Shown: piece after piece, positions 21,875-34,300 of the stretch
Numbering within the stretch: position 1 is the stretch's first letter
Layout of the letters: every line of letters begins with the position of its first letter
Made by a program: the position numbers and the translations under genes
Notes under the pieces: model-generated
Database searches by the model: none
Seen by the model: the letters and a program-made list of their open reading frames with translations, nothing else
Told to the model about the DNA's origin: nothing
DNA from: Bacillus sp. JCM 19034
GTDB lineage: Bacteria; Bacillota; Bacilli; Bacillales; Bacillaceae_D
Length of the DNA stretch: 64,000 nt
Direction of reading: 5' to 3'
NCBI RefSeq assembly: GCF_001310635.1
Contig: NZ_BAXR01000014.1
Location: forward strand, 1 to 64,000

Positions 21875-22830
21875 ATGCTTGAGATTAATCAAGGTTTATT
21901 AGAAAAGTTACAAGATGTTAATCGCCATTTGGAAGAAACGTATTCATTTTTAAGGAAAGAAAATGAGATTATTCGACAAAAACTAACGACAATTCAGACC
22001 GATTATCGACAAGTTCGTCAAATGTCAGCAGCAGCATTAAAAGACTGGTTAAAAGGTAAGGATTTGGCTGCAGTTGATGGATCGGTTAATCAAACGAAAG
22101 GTGAATATCCGCACGTCCTTTATTTCTTTCAAGCGTTAGCGAAGACGACAACAGGTTATCAATGTACGGCATCAGAAATCTATACCCCATTAATGGAAAA
22201 AGAAACAAAGGACGACCAATCAATAAGTCAATTACGTTCTCATAAGCTTGCAAAGCATGAACTTGAGGTAGCATATCAACTAATCGAGGAGAAAGATTTG
22301 CGACTAGTACTTATGGATGGTGCCTATACCATTATCGAATTGACGCACCTGATGAGTGGGAGCGGCTACGACAAAAGGCTTTGGAGCGGGATGTTCTATT
22401 AGTTGGTGTATCTGAAGAAATTACGACAGAAAATTTAGTTAAGCTTACTGAATTTGCTTCTTATAAACGTTATTCACATACATATGACCGCGATTTGTTA
22501 TTTGGGGTGTTGCAACCTGGTGAATGGTTGTATATCAAAGAGCTGCAGCATAAAGCAGGATTACAATCTGTATGGGCACGATTTAGTTCTGATCCCGCGA
22601 TTACTGGTTTTGATTTATTAGAAGAGCAGGAAAATGAGCGTGATACCATTGCCGAGGTACTTTATACGTTAACACCTCAGGATGGACGTGGTATTCCGTT
22701 ATGGCTAGATATGATTGACCACGAAGTTCGAGTAACAGATCAATTTGTCAATGCAATGGTTGATCAATATATTCACCCAGAATTAAAGCAACGGTTTTTC
22801 ACGAAAAAACGATCAAATCGACCATATTAG
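21875..22830 (+). CDS. nurA: NurA-domain nuclease (one frame break)
   Basis: The repaired protein has about 318 residues. An N-terminal helical segment precedes the NurA nuclease domain, with the metal-binding VDGS motif near residue 71 and a second DGA motif near 149. NurA is a 5'-3' nuclease that works with the HerA translocase in DNA-end resection in archaea, and such pairs also occur in bacteria. One C is missing near 22323; adding it gives ALYHYRIDAPDEW and joins the two frames. The herA-like gene starts 11 bases downstream. Confidence 0.8.
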
Positions 22831-22841
22831 GAGGAGTTTAT

Positions 22842-24671
22842 ATGCAAATTGTCGGTGTAACGACACAGCATGAAGTGTATGTTGCTTCAAAAACACATAA
22901 ATTTCGGATGAATGAAATGCTCGTTGTCGAAGATGATTCGCTTTACCAGCCCAAAGGTGAGGTTGTTGAGACTTTTTCCTATAACCGCTATATTCCGATG
23001 GGATTTGATAAAGGAATTGCCGATGATCAAGTGTTAAAAACATTAGAGCAAATTGGTTATGATATTGGTGCAGATGATATTCATTTAGCAAAGGTTCGTT
23101 TGTTCGAAGAGGCGATTCAACCGATTCAAACAGGGGCACAAGTTCGTCATCCTCACTTTTCAGAAATCGAGCATTTGCTTGTGAAGGCAAAACCGAAGGA
23201 TGGACTAGTACTCGGAGAAGTAAAATCAACTGATTTTATTGTCGAATCGTTACCATCATCTTTGACCAATTTATTATCAATCCATGATCATGATGGATTA
23301 CGCATGCAAAACGGCGTACCGTTTATTTTTGACATTCGTTCGATGCAACAATACCCACATATTGGCGTATTTGGTGGTTCAGGGTCTGGTAAGTCATTTG
23401 GATTACGCGTAATGTTAGAGGAATTAATGAAGCTTCATATACCAAGTCTCGTTTTTGACCCCCATTTTGAAATGAATTTCGCTGCAAAGGCGGAAGGAGT
23501 AGATGGACAAAGCTATGAACAAGGTTTTACAGTTGTACAAATAGGAAAAGATGTTGGTGTCGACTTTTCAGCGTTAACAACACGTGATGTCGAGCGCTTA
23601 TTAGCAGCTGCAGGTTCACTCACAGAATCGATGGTGAACGTTATTCAGTCCATTCATAAACGGAAGGATAGTTATCAGTCATTTAGTGATAGAGTTGCTC
23701 ATTTGTCTGAAGCACTTGAATTAGGGAAGCAAAAGGTCGAAGGGCTACTACATGACGGTGGAATGTCACGAGAGGAAATTGAACGTTATCAATTATTTAA
23801 ACGACTTCTAGACCAATACGGAAGTTTACCGCTTGCCTCCATTAAAGGGATTCAATGGCGTGTAAATCGTTTGCACCAAGCTGGCTTGTTTCAGCAAAAT
23901 ATTCGTGCCATTGAAGAGGGAATGCATGCAGGTAAGCTGATTGTTGTACAAGGTGCTGTCTGGTTGCTACAAGTGTTTTCTAGTTATGTGATAGGGGCAT
24001 TGTACGGGAAAAGACGAGCCTACCGCGACGCAAAGCTACAACATATGCAAGGAGAGTTTTTCCCTCCGTTTTTAGTCGTAACCGACGAAGCACATAACTT
24101 TGCTCCTAAAGGGTTTGATGCACCAGCCAAATCTGTTTTAAAGGAAATTGCTCAAGAAGGACGTAAATACGGGGTGTTTCTGATTTTTGCTACACAAAGG
24201 CCGACACTACTTGATGAAACAATTACGGCCCAGTTAAATACTAAGTTTGTTTTTCGAACCGTTCGTGGAACAGATATTCAAACGATTAAGGAGGAAACAG
24301 ATTTAACAGCGGAGGAAGGGAAGCGTCTCCCTTATTTACGCTCTGGAGATGCCTTTGTTTCATCGGCGATTATGGGGAGGACGATGGCGATTAGAATTCG
24401 TATGGCTCATTCTACGAGTCCTCATACACTTAATCCGTTTGATGAGCTCAAAGAAATGAACGTTAAAGGGATTGAAGGGATTGTGGAAGCGTTAGAAGAG
24501 CACTTACCGTTTGCCGAGATGGATTTAATGAATTTACTTTCACAATTAAATAAGAAGGCAAAGAAAAGCTGGGATATAAAAAAGTGGAAAGAGGAGCTTT
24601 TGCGTCTAAGTGAAGAGGGTTATATTAAAAAAGAAAAAACACCTTTTGCAACGATGTATACACGTTCTTGA
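22842..24671 (+). CDS. herA: HerA-like hexameric DNA-translocating ATPase
   Basis: The 609-residue protein has an N-terminal HAS-barrel-like domain, Walker A GGSGSGKS near 178-185, Walker B VVTDEAHNF near 413, and the sensor/arginine-finger region EIAQEGRKYGVFLIFATQRP followed by LLDETITAQLNTKFVFR. This matches the HerA/FtsK-superfamily ATPases (DUF87). A C-terminal winged-helix-like segment ends it. It would form a ring on DNA ends and drive the neighbouring NurA nuclease. GGAGGAG precedes the ATG. Its stop overlaps the metS promoter. Confidence 0.85.
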   Translation: MQIVGVTTQHEVYVASKTHKFRMNEMLVVEDDSLYQPKGEVVETFSYNRYIPMGFDKGIADDQVLKTLEQIGYDIGADDIHLAKVRLFEEAIQPIQTGAQVRHPHFSEIEHLLVKAKPKDGLVLGEVKSTDFIVESLPSSLTNLLSIHDHDGLRMQNGVPFIFDIRSMQQYPHIGVFGGSGSGKSFGLRVMLEELMKLHIPSLVFDPHFEMNFAAKAEGVDGQSYEQGFTVVQIGKDVGVDFSALTTRDVERLLAAAGSLTESMVNVIQSIHKRKDSYQSFSDRVAHLSEALELGKQKVEGLLHDGGMSREEIERYQLFKRLLDQYGSLPLASIKGIQWRVNRLHQAGLFQQNIRAIEEGMHAGKLIVVQGAVWLLQVFSSYVIGALYGKRRAYRDAKLQHMQGEFFPPFLVVTDEAHNFAPKGFDAPAKSVLKEIAQEGRKYGVFLIFATQRPTLLDETITAQLNTKFVFRTVRGTDIQTIKEETDLTAEEGKRLPYLRSGDAFVSSAIMGRTMAIRIRMAHSTSPHTLNPFDELKEMNVKGIEGIVEALEEHLPFAEMDLMNLLSQLNKKAKKSWDIKKWKEELLRLSEEGYIKKEKTPFATMYTRS

Positions 24672-24696
24672 CGATGCTGCTTAATTTCGGTATATT
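24668..24696 (+). promoter_or_regulatory. sigma-A promoter of metS
   Basis: TTGACG, a 17-base spacer and TATATT lie at the end of herA and just upstream of the T-box leader. Confidence 0.65.
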
Positions 24697-24702
24697 TTGG
24701 TT

Positions 24703-27007
<2,305 letters not shown>

Positions 27008-27053
27008 GTTAGGCTGGTCATAAGCAGCACACGATATAAGTATAAGGCATGAT

Positions 27054-27088
27054 ACTCCACATGAAGAAATGTTACATTCATGTGGAGT
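27054..27088 (+). terminator. strong hairpin after metS without a T tract
   Basis: ACTCCACATGAA pairs perfectly with TTCATGTGGAGT. The tail TAAACC is not T-rich, so it may be an mRNA-stabilising hairpin and not a terminator. Confidence 0.5.
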
Positions 27089-27128
27089 TAAACCTATATA
27101 AATCTCTGGTTAGGAAAAGGAGAAGAAG

Positions 27129-27893
27129 ATGTTATTTGACACACACGTACATTTAAATGCAGATCAATTTCAAGATGATTTAGAGGTCGTAATTGATCGT
27201 GCCAAAGCAGCTGGTGTTCAAAATATGGTCGTTGTTGGTTTTGATGAATTGACCATTAAACGAGCGATTGAGCTAGTTGAGACATACGAATGGATGTATG
27301 CTGCTGTTGGGTGGCATCCTGTTGACGCAATTGATATGACAGATGAGCACCTGCAATGGCTTGAACATTTAGCCTCCCATCCGAAAGTAGTTGCGTTAGG
27401 TGAAATGGGCCTTGACTATCATTGGGATAAGTCGCCAAAGGAAGTACAAAAGGAAGTATTTCGCAAACAAATAGCGTTGGCGAAAAAAGTCGAATTACCT
27501 ATTATTATCCATAACAGAGAAGCGGACCAAGACATTGTAGATATATTAAGAGAAGAGAACGCATCAGAAGTAGGGGGTATTATGCACTGTTTTGGCGGGA
27601 GCATCGAAATAGCCCAACAATGTATCGATATGAATTTTTATATATCATTAGGTGGGCCTGTTACTTTTAAAAATGCAAAACGGCCTAAACAAGTCGCTAA
27701 AGCTATTTCGTTAGATCGACTATTAATCGAAACCGATTGCCCGTATTTAGCTCCTCACCCAAACCGTGGGAAACGAAATGAACCTGCTTATGTTCGTCTA
27801 GTTGCTGAGCAAATTGCCGAGTTAAAGGAAGTTGATTTGGAGGAAATTATGAAGGCGACAACAGCAAATGCAAAAAAAATTTTCAACATTTAA
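27129..27893 (+). CDS. tatD: TatD-family metal-dependent deoxyribonuclease
   Basis: The 254-residue TIM-barrel hydrolase has the metal ligands DTHVHLN near 4-10, GEMGLDYHW near 90-98, IIHNREA near 125 and the ETDCPYLAPHPNRGKRNEP signature near 200-218. The B. subtilis homologue (YabD/DayD) lies at the same place between metS and yabE. AAAAGGAGAAG precedes the ATG. Confidence 0.93.
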   Translation: MLFDTHVHLNADQFQDDLEVVIDRAKAAGVQNMVVVGFDELTIKRAIELVETYEWMYAAVGWHPVDAIDMTDEHLQWLEHLASHPKVVALGEMGLDYHWDKSPKEVQKEVFRKQIALAKKVELPIIIHNREADQDIVDILREENASEVGGIMHCFGGSIEIAQQCIDMNFYISLGGPVTFKNAKRPKQVAKAISLDRLLIETDCPYLAPHPNRGKRNEPAYVRLVAEQIAELKEVDLEEIMKATTANAKKIFNI

Positions 27894-28063
27894 TTTCGGT
27901 ATTTAATGGGATTATATGTAATTATATGTCAAATAAACAACCGTTTCGAAGTAGTTCTACACCTTGTTGTTATTGCATAAATTGGACTTGTCGATAAGTT
28001 TTTGTTTTCTTTTGAGGCGTCTTAATAGATAATGGAGAAGATGTGTCATTCAAAAACAATCAG

Positions 28064-28093
28064 TTGACAAAGAGGAGGTACTGTGTTTATAAT
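28064..28093 (+). promoter_or_regulatory. sigma-A promoter of yabE
   Basis: TTGACA, an 18-base spacer and TATAAT: both boxes match the consensus exactly. Confidence 0.75.
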
Positions 28094-28122
28094 TCGATCG
28101 ATACCAAAGAGGAGGGCATAAC

Positions 28123-29379
28123 ATGGATTTAAACAGGATTAAGTTTCTTCCCAAGAAGCTTTTAGGGAAGAAAACAATCATATCCTCGGTTTGTCTAGTA
28201 CTCTTCGTTAGTTTGATCACATACGCTGTGTATGAGACAACAAAGGCTTCAGTTACCGTATTAATTGATGGGGAAGAAACGGTTGTTGAGACACATGCTA
28301 ATACAGTTGCCGATCTGTTCGAAGAGTATGAGTGGAAAGTCCAATCATATGATTATATTGAACCTAGTGTTGATACAGAGATAGAGAACGGAATGACAGT
28401 TAGCTGGGAGCAAGCGAAGCAAGTCTTCACAATGATTGATGGTCAAGAGGAGACCGTTTGGACGACGTCAAAAACGGTAGAAGAGCTAATAACCGAGTTG
28501 GAAATTGAGTATAAAGAGCATGATGTGGTTGAACCTGAATTAAGTGCTACGATTGAAGAACATATGGAGCTAATCTATGAATCTTCTTTTTTAGTCGAGC
28601 TGATTAGTGATGGTGAGCAACAAGAGATATGGACAACTTCGACGACTGTCGCTGACTTTTTAGAGAGAGAAGAATTAGAGCTTAACGAACTAGATCGTGT
28701 CGAGCCAGATTTAGAAGAACGACTAGAAGAGGAAACGTCAATTCAAGTCGTACGTGTAGAAAAAGTCACCGATGTGGTGGAAGAAACGATTGACTTTGCT
28801 ACTGTTACTCGTAAAGATGATGACTTGCTTGCTGGTAAAGAGGAAGTCGTCCAGAGTGGAGAGAAAGGTAAAATCGAAAAGCATTATGAGGTTATCCTTG
28901 AAGATGGTGAAGAGGTATCTCGTGAACTCGTCAAAGAGGAAACGGTAAAGGAAAGCTCCGATCGTATTGTTGCTGTTGGAACGAAAGAACCAGCTCCGAC
29001 AACATCAAGAGGTCATGATCCGGTTCAAACATCGAATAATAGTAGTAATAGCAGCAGTAGTAACGAAAGTAGCTCTTCTGCTTCAGGTGGAACAACAATG
29101 ACAGTTCAATCGACAGCATACACTGCTAACTGTAGTGGTTGTAGTGGTGTAACAGCAACTGGAATCAATTTAAATGAAAACCGAAATATGAAGGTTATTG
29201 CTGTTGACCCAAATGTCATTCCGCTTGGCTCCAAAGTACATGTAGAAGGCTATGGTACAGCCATTGCTGGTGACACAGGTGGGGCTATTGTTGGGAATAA
29301 AATTGATGTTCATATGCCAACAACAGCAGATGCGAAAAACTGGGGTAATAGAACGGTTGAGATAACGATTTTAGACTAA
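28123..29379 (+). CDS. yabE: YabE: DUF348-G5-3D cell-wall protein
   Basis: The 418-residue protein has a membrane anchor/signal segment near residues 19-38, three DUF348 ubiquitin-like repeats (about 40-95, 97-155 and 156-212), a G5 domain (about 213-290), a serine/asparagine-rich linker and a C-terminal 3D domain (about 325-418) with the conserved aspartates (AVDPNVIPLGS, GDTGGAI, IDVHMP). This is the layout of Firmicute resuscitation-factor-like (Sps) proteins that cleave peptidoglycan at the cell surface. Confidence 0.92.
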   Translation: MDLNRIKFLPKKLLGKKTIISSVCLVLFVSLITYAVYETTKASVTVLIDGEETVVETHANTVADLFEEYEWKVQSYDYIEPSVDTEIENGMTVSWEQAKQVFTMIDGQEETVWTTSKTVEELITELEIEYKEHDVVEPELSATIEEHMELIYESSFLVELISDGEQQEIWTTSTTVADFLEREELELNELDRVEPDLEERLEEETSIQVVRVEKVTDVVEETIDFATVTRKDDDLLAGKEEVVQSGEKGKIEKHYEVILEDGEEVSRELVKEETVKESSDRIVAVGTKEPAPTTSRGHDPVQTSNNSSNSSSSNESSSSASGGTTMTVQSTAYTANCSGCSGVTATGINLNENRNMKVIAVDPNVIPLGSKVHVEGYGTAIAGDTGGAIVGNKIDVHMPTTADAKNWGNRTVEITILD

Positions 29380-29387
29380 TGATTTAA

Positions 29388-29420
29388 ACACAGAGTTGCA
29401 TTGTGACTCTGTGTTTTTTG
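29388..29420 (+). terminator. terminator after yabE
   Basis: ACACAGAGT pairs with ACTCTGTGT and is followed by TTTTTGTT. Confidence 0.8.
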
Positions 29421-29469
29421 TTATATGATAAAGGATAAATTAATAGGTGTTATATTAGTTAAGTCATCA

Positions 29470-29580
29470 GGTAAAGAGTGTTGGATTAACTCTTTACGGT
29501 TAGCGGGAAACCGTTAAACTCTGACACTTAATGTTAAAAAACGACCCCGAGGCTTTTACGAAAAAAAGGAAGCTTGGGGG
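29470..29580 (+). promoter_or_regulatory. structured region upstream of rnmV
   Basis: Three adjacent hairpins are visible: GTAAAGAGT with ACTCTTTAC, CGGTT with AACCG directly after it, and CCCCGAGGCTT with AAGCTTGGGG. None has a T tract. It may be a leader structure of the rnmV-rsmA mRNA; I do not recognise a known riboswitch class. Confidence 0.35.
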
Positions 29581-29604
29581 AACGAACAAATAATGGAGAG
29601 ATAA

Positions 29605-30168
29605 ATGGATGCAAGAAACGAACGACCGAAGATAACAGAAATAATCGTAGTAGAAGGAAAAGATGATACAGTAGCAATTAAACGCGCTGTTGATGCGGAT
29701 ACAATTGAAACGAATGGCTCAGCAGTTGATGATCGTGTGCTAGCAAAGGTGAAATTGGCTCAAGAGAGGAGAGGGGTTATTGTATTTACGGATCCTGATT
29801 TTCCTGGAGAACGAATCCGGACAATTATTCGTCAACATGTTCCTGAGTGTAAGCATGCATTTTTACCGAAGTCAGAGGCACTTGCAAAACGAAAAGGAAG
29901 CGTAGGGGTAGAGCATGCCTCACCAATAGCGATACGTGAGGCATTGAAGCATGCTCATACTGAGAAGCGATTAAAAGACGTATTGATCCCATTAAACGAC
30001 CTTATCGATGCGGGTTTAATTGCTGGAGTGAACGCAAGGAAAAGAAGGGAACAGTTAGGAGAACTTCTTCACATTGGTTATGCTAATGGTAAGCAGCTGC
30101 AAAAACGTTTACAAAATGTTTCGAATTTCAAAAATGGAATTTATAGCAGCAATGGAGAAAGTATTTAA
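29605..30168 (+). CDS. rnmV: ribonuclease M5
   Basis: The 187-residue protein has the Toprim domain with VVEGKDDT near 14-21 and FTDPDFPGERIR near 55, whose acidic residues bind metal. RNase M5 makes the final cuts of 5S rRNA. It lies between yabE and rsmA as in B. subtilis. GGAGAG precedes the ATG. Confidence 0.93.
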   Translation: MDARNERPKITEIIVVEGKDDTVAIKRAVDADTIETNGSAVDDRVLAKVKLAQERRGVIVFTDPDFPGERIRTIIRQHVPECKHAFLPKSEALAKRKGSVGVEHASPIAIREALKHAHTEKRLKDVLIPLNDLIDAGLIAGVNARKRREQLGELLHIGYANGKQLQKRLQNVSNFKNGIYSSNGESI

Positions 30169-30180
30169 GGAGGAACAACG

Positions 30181-31058
<878 letters not shown>

Positions 31059-31059
31059 C

Positions 31060-31087
31060 ACTTTCCATATTACCTTGACATAGGGTA
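31060..31087 (+). promoter_or_regulatory. sigma-K promoter of yabG
   Basis: AC at 31060-31061, a 17-base spacer and CATAGGGTA (31079-31087) match the sigma-K pattern AC / CATAnnnTA. B. subtilis yabG is sigma-K dependent. Confidence 0.65.
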
Positions 31088-31107
31088 AGTGGAGAGGAGG
31101 CGTCTAT

Positions 31108-31976
31108 ATGAAGCTTAATAAGGGAGATCTTGTGACCCGCCTATCCTATGGCCATGATTTATTGTTTAGGGTATCTGAAATCCATTCAGAACTAGTGGAG
31201 CTCGTAGGTGAAGATATGCGCTTATTAGCGGATGCACCGATAGAAGATCTTGTCCTCGTTTCTGAAAAAGAGCGTGCGGAAATGAGCCAGAAGTCTCGAG
31301 AAGTTGAAGACTACTCTTATCAACTCTTTCGTCAGGATGCAAAGCTTTTAAAGCAACGTGGAGAATATGAAGTGACATCTGGTTACAAAAGTGACATAGA
31401 TTTTTTTGAGTTACGTGGGCGAGTTTTGCATATTGATGGCGATAGCTTTACTTAAAAAAGTGCACGGCTTTATATGAAAAGCTTGGAGTTCCTGTTTACG
31501 GGGTGCATGCGCATGAGAAGGAAATGCCTGAACAAATAGGATCTCTAATTGAAATGGTGAAACCGGACATCATTGTTGTAACAGGCCATGATGCGTATTT
31601 AAAATCGAAGGGCAATATGCGAGATATTCGCTCTTATCGGAATACGAAATATTTTGCGGAGTGTGTCCGAATTGCACGGAATTATACATGGCATCGTGAT
31701 GACTTGGTGATTTTTGCTGGTGCATGTCAGTCCCACTTTGAAACGCTTATCAAAGCAGGAGCTAATTTTGCCAGTTCTCCTGAACGAGTTAACATTCATG
31801 CGTTAGATCCAGTTTATATTGCTTCTCGTGTGAGTTTAACATCTTTCAGGGATCATATTCATTTAAGCGATGTGTTAAGAAATACCATTACAGGGGAGAA
31901 AGGATTAGGTGGAATTGAAACGAAAGGTGTCATGCGGCGTGGGATGCCTTTAAAAGAAGAATATGATCGTCTATAA
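31108..31976 (+). CDS. yabG: sporulation-specific protease YabG (one frame break)
   Basis: The repaired protein has about 289 residues. YabG processes spore coat and cortex-associated proteins in the mother cell late in sporulation. Conserved stretches are VLHIDGDS, VPVYGVHAHEKEMP, DIIVVTGHDAY, IFAGACQSHFE (the probable catalytic cysteine) and EKGLGGIETKGV. The frame stops at 31455 after SFT; one T added in the T run gives SFYLKKCTALYEKLGVPVYG and joins the halves. AGGAGG precedes the ATG. Confidence 0.9.
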
Positions 31977-31987
31977 AGGAAAGTAGT

Positions 31988-32022
31988 GTCTCAAAGGGTC
32001 AAGGCCTTTTTGAGACCTTTTT
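31988..32022 (+). terminator. terminator after yabG
   Basis: GTCTCAAA pairs with TTTGAGAC and is followed by CTTTTTA. Confidence 0.75.
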
Positions 32023-32164
32023 ATTTTAAATGGAGAAGAGTAGTAGCATTCTAAAAGAAGTAAATGGGAAAAGCCATTTAGTTAATTTATACATAATTTT
32101 TCAATTTTTTTGACATACTATGCTCAGATATGAAACTTTTGTGAAACAAATGCAGGTAAAAGCA

Positions 32165-32194
32165 TTGACAGGTAAGTTATACACTTGTTATAAT
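32165..32194 (+). promoter_or_regulatory. strong sigma-A promoter of veg
   Basis: TTGACA, an 18-base spacer and TATAAT match the consensus exactly. A second TTGACT at 32206 with TAGTAT at 17 bases may be a tandem promoter. The B. subtilis veg promoter is one of its strongest. Confidence 0.8.
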
Positions 32195-32260
32195 TTTACG
32201 TTTACTTGACTTATGGGAGTGGGTATGGTAGTATAAATATACAGTGAGGTGGGTGTTCGA

Positions 32261-32527
32261 ATGCCAAAATCGTTAATTGAGATTAAGCGTACATTAGATG
32301 CAAATATCGGGAAGCGAATTACCATTAAATCGAATGGTGGTCGTAAAAAGACGTCAGAGCGTTCAGGCTTGCTTGAAGAGACATACCCTTCTGTTTTTAT
32401 TGTGAAGTTAGATGAAGAACAAAATGCGTTTGAGAGGGTTTCTTATAGCTATGCCGATATCTTGACGGAATCAGTAGAATTGCTGCTATGTGAAGAGGGC
32501 TCAGAGTTCACGGCTTTAAAGGCATAA
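32261..32527 (+). CDS. veg: Veg, conserved small protein
   Basis: The 88-residue protein matches Veg through [20 protein letters not shown] and [30 protein letters not shown] segments. Veg in B. subtilis stimulates biofilm gene expression through the SinR pathway. ATG 32261 follows GTGAGGTGGG; the earlier in-frame start at 32249 overlaps the Shine-Dalgarno sequence. Confidence 0.94.
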   Translation: MPKSLIEIKRTLDANIGKRITIKSNGGRKKTSERSGLLEETYPSVFIVKLDEEQNAFERVSYSYADILTESVELLLCEEGSEFTALKA

Positions 32528-32539
32528 CAAATTCATGAC

Positions 32540-32583
32540 AAAAAGATGCTTACTTAATGGATAGATTAGGTGAGCATCTTTTT
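32540..32583 (+). terminator. terminator after veg
   Basis: AAAAAGATGCT pairs with AGCATCTTTTT across a 22-base loop. Confidence 0.7.
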
Positions 32584-32603
32584 GTGTACAATGACACATA
32601 ATA
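32574..32603 (+). promoter_or_regulatory. candidate sigma-G promoter of sspF
   Basis: GCATCT, a 17-base spacer and CATAATA partly match the forespore consensus GMATR / CATACTA. It overlaps the veg terminator. Weak match, supported mainly by position. Confidence 0.35.
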
Positions 32604-32663
32604 ACGGTACACCTATTAGATCATAGGTGTCATTAGATCTTCTGAATAAGGAGTTGGAAAGGC

Positions 32664-32840
32664 ATGAGCAGACGTAGAGGAGTCATGTCAGATCAGTTAA
32701 AAGAAGAGCTTGCCAAGGAGCTAGGCTTTTATGATACGGTCCAAAAAGAAGGATGGGGTGGCATAAGAGCAAGAGATGCAGGAAATATGGTAAAGCGAGC
32801 GATAGAATTAGCTGAACAACAACTTGCCCAGAAGAAATAA
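32664..32840 (+). CDS. sspF: small acid-soluble spore protein SspF
   Basis: The 58-residue protein has the alpha/beta-type SASP core ([19 protein letters not shown], the [17 protein letters not shown] helix). These proteins coat forespore DNA. The GPR-like pattern and the place between veg and ispE identify SspF. GGAGTTGGAAAGG precedes the ATG. Confidence 0.93.
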   Translation: MSRRRGVMSDQLKEELAKELGFYDTVQKEGWGGIRARDAGNMVKRAIELAEQQLAQKK

Positions 32841-32854
32841 CAGAAAAATTTATC

Positions 32855-32895
32855 GCCTTTAGAGAGCGTTAGCACTCTAAAGGCATTTCCCTTTT
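32855..32895 (+). terminator. terminator after sspF
   Basis: GCCTTTAGAG pairs perfectly with CTCTAAAGGC and is followed by ATTTCCCTTTTT. Confidence 0.8.
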
Positions 32896-32966
32896 TAAGA
32901 CAGTTGACTAAAGGGGGAACTTATACGAAGATATAGAGAAGATATTATAAGAGGGGGTGAATACAG

Positions 32967-33341
32967 ATGATTGTTGAATCGTTTCAAGACATTATTCCAC
33001 TATTGCTGTCGATGAGCATTCTGTTAACAGTTGCTAGTTATAAAGTGCTTCAATATATGGAGCGGTCTGTCATTATAAAGCAGCGAATGTTAACGAAAAG
33101 AAGTTTTTATTTGTGTGATGGATTCGTACCAAAACAGCTGGATTCGTTTGGTCCAAAACAGCGTCTTCAAGTTTGGCTAACTTGTTTTGTGAAACGAAAA
33201 GAATCACCAGAAGATGATGGCGATTATACAGCCTCTTCGTTTAAAAATGTATTAAAACGAGGAGGACAAAAATGGAACAGTTATCTGTATTCACACGTTT
33301 TAAAGGGAAAGGCATTTTATTATTCATCGGGTTCGTACTGA
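32967..33341 (+). CDS. unknown small membrane-anchored protein upstream of yidC
   Basis: The frame encodes 124 residues with one N-terminal transmembrane segment (about 9-26) followed by a basic cytoplasmic part (VIIKQRMLTKRSFYL) and an acidic patch. I recognise no family. GAGGGGGTGAATACAG is a good Shine-Dalgarno context for the ATG. The last 70 bases overlap yidC, whose own AAACGAGGAGG lies inside this frame. Given the many frame breaks here, the real end may be nearer 33250. The gene is absent from this place in B. subtilis. Confidence 0.5.
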   Translation: MIVESFQDIIPLLLSMSILLTVASYKVLQYMERSVIIKQRMLTKRSFYLCDGFVPKQLDSFGPKQRLQVWLTCFVKRKESPEDDGDYTASSFKNVLKRGGQKWNSYLYSHVLKGKAFYYSSGSY

Positions 33342-34088
33342 TCTTAAGTGGGTGTCAGGCGGCGACAGAACCGATTAATGCAGAATCTACTGGCTTTTTC
33401 AATCATTATGTTATTTACCCTTTGTCATATTTAATAAAGTCAATAGCAACGCTATTTGGTGGGAATTATGGTTTGTCGATAATATTAGTCACACTTATCG
33501 TCCGATTAGTTTTGATGCCCTTATGTTAAAGCAATCTAAGAATCAGCTTGCCATGCGTGAAAAGATGAATGTTATACAGCCTGAATTAAAGGAGTTACAA
33601 GAAAAGTATAAAGATAAAAAGAGCCCAGAAGAGCAACAGCAATACCAAAAAGAAATGCTTGAATTATATACGAAACATCAATTTAATCCGATTGCCTCAA
33701 TGGGTTGTTTACCGATGCTCATTCAGTTCCCAATTTTAATCGGTTTATATTATGCGATAATGCGAACACCTGAAATTGCAGAGCATTCGTTTTTATGGTT
33801 CAATTTAGGGGAAACGGATATGGTTTTACCGCTGCTAGCGGCATTCGTTTATTTTGTGCAATTTAAAGTTTCACAAATAGGTATTGATACGAAGCAGCAA
33901 AAGCAATTAGCGATCATAGGGTATATTAGCCTATTCTAATGGGATTCTTTTCTTTTACTGTACCGGCAGCACTTCCACTTTATTGGACGGTCGGTGGTTT
34001 GTTCCTAATCGTACAAACACTTCTTTCGAAGGCCATTTACAAATCAAAACCAGTGAACAAGAATAATGAAATAGTTAGTGAGAAATAG
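33272..34088 (+). CDS. yidC: YidC/OxaA membrane protein insertase (two frame breaks)
   Basis: The repaired lipoprotein (about 272 residues) has a lipobox LSGC near residue 26, five transmembrane segments, the hydrophilic-groove arginine in [13 protein letters not shown], the coiled-coil [16 protein letters not shown] and the [19 protein letters not shown] segment. It inserts membrane proteins. Adding one A near 33522 joins LVLMPL to MLKQSK, and one C near 33929 gives [22 protein letters not shown]. The place between sspF and ispE differs from spoIIIJ and yqjG of B. subtilis, so it is probably a paralogue. Its specialised role is unknown. Confidence 0.85.
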
Positions 34089-34093
34089 AAGGG

Positions 34094-34137
34094 GAATCCG
34101 GGTTAACACAAAAATCATGTGTTGATCCGGATTTTTT
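34094..34137 (+). terminator. terminator after yidC
   Basis: AATCCGG...AACACA pairs with TGTGTT...CCGGATT and is followed by TTTTTA. Confidence 0.75.
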
Positions 34138-34300
34138 ATAGTAGAAACGAGTGATAAATTTAGAAGGAACAAAACGGAAATAGCAGATTTCGTGAAAAGT
34201 CACTTTCGTGTTTTTCTTATAAAAATCATAATGCTGTGGTATGATGTTTAGACTAGTGATAAAATAGCGTAAGCAAAAGGAAATATAGAAGGTGACTAGA

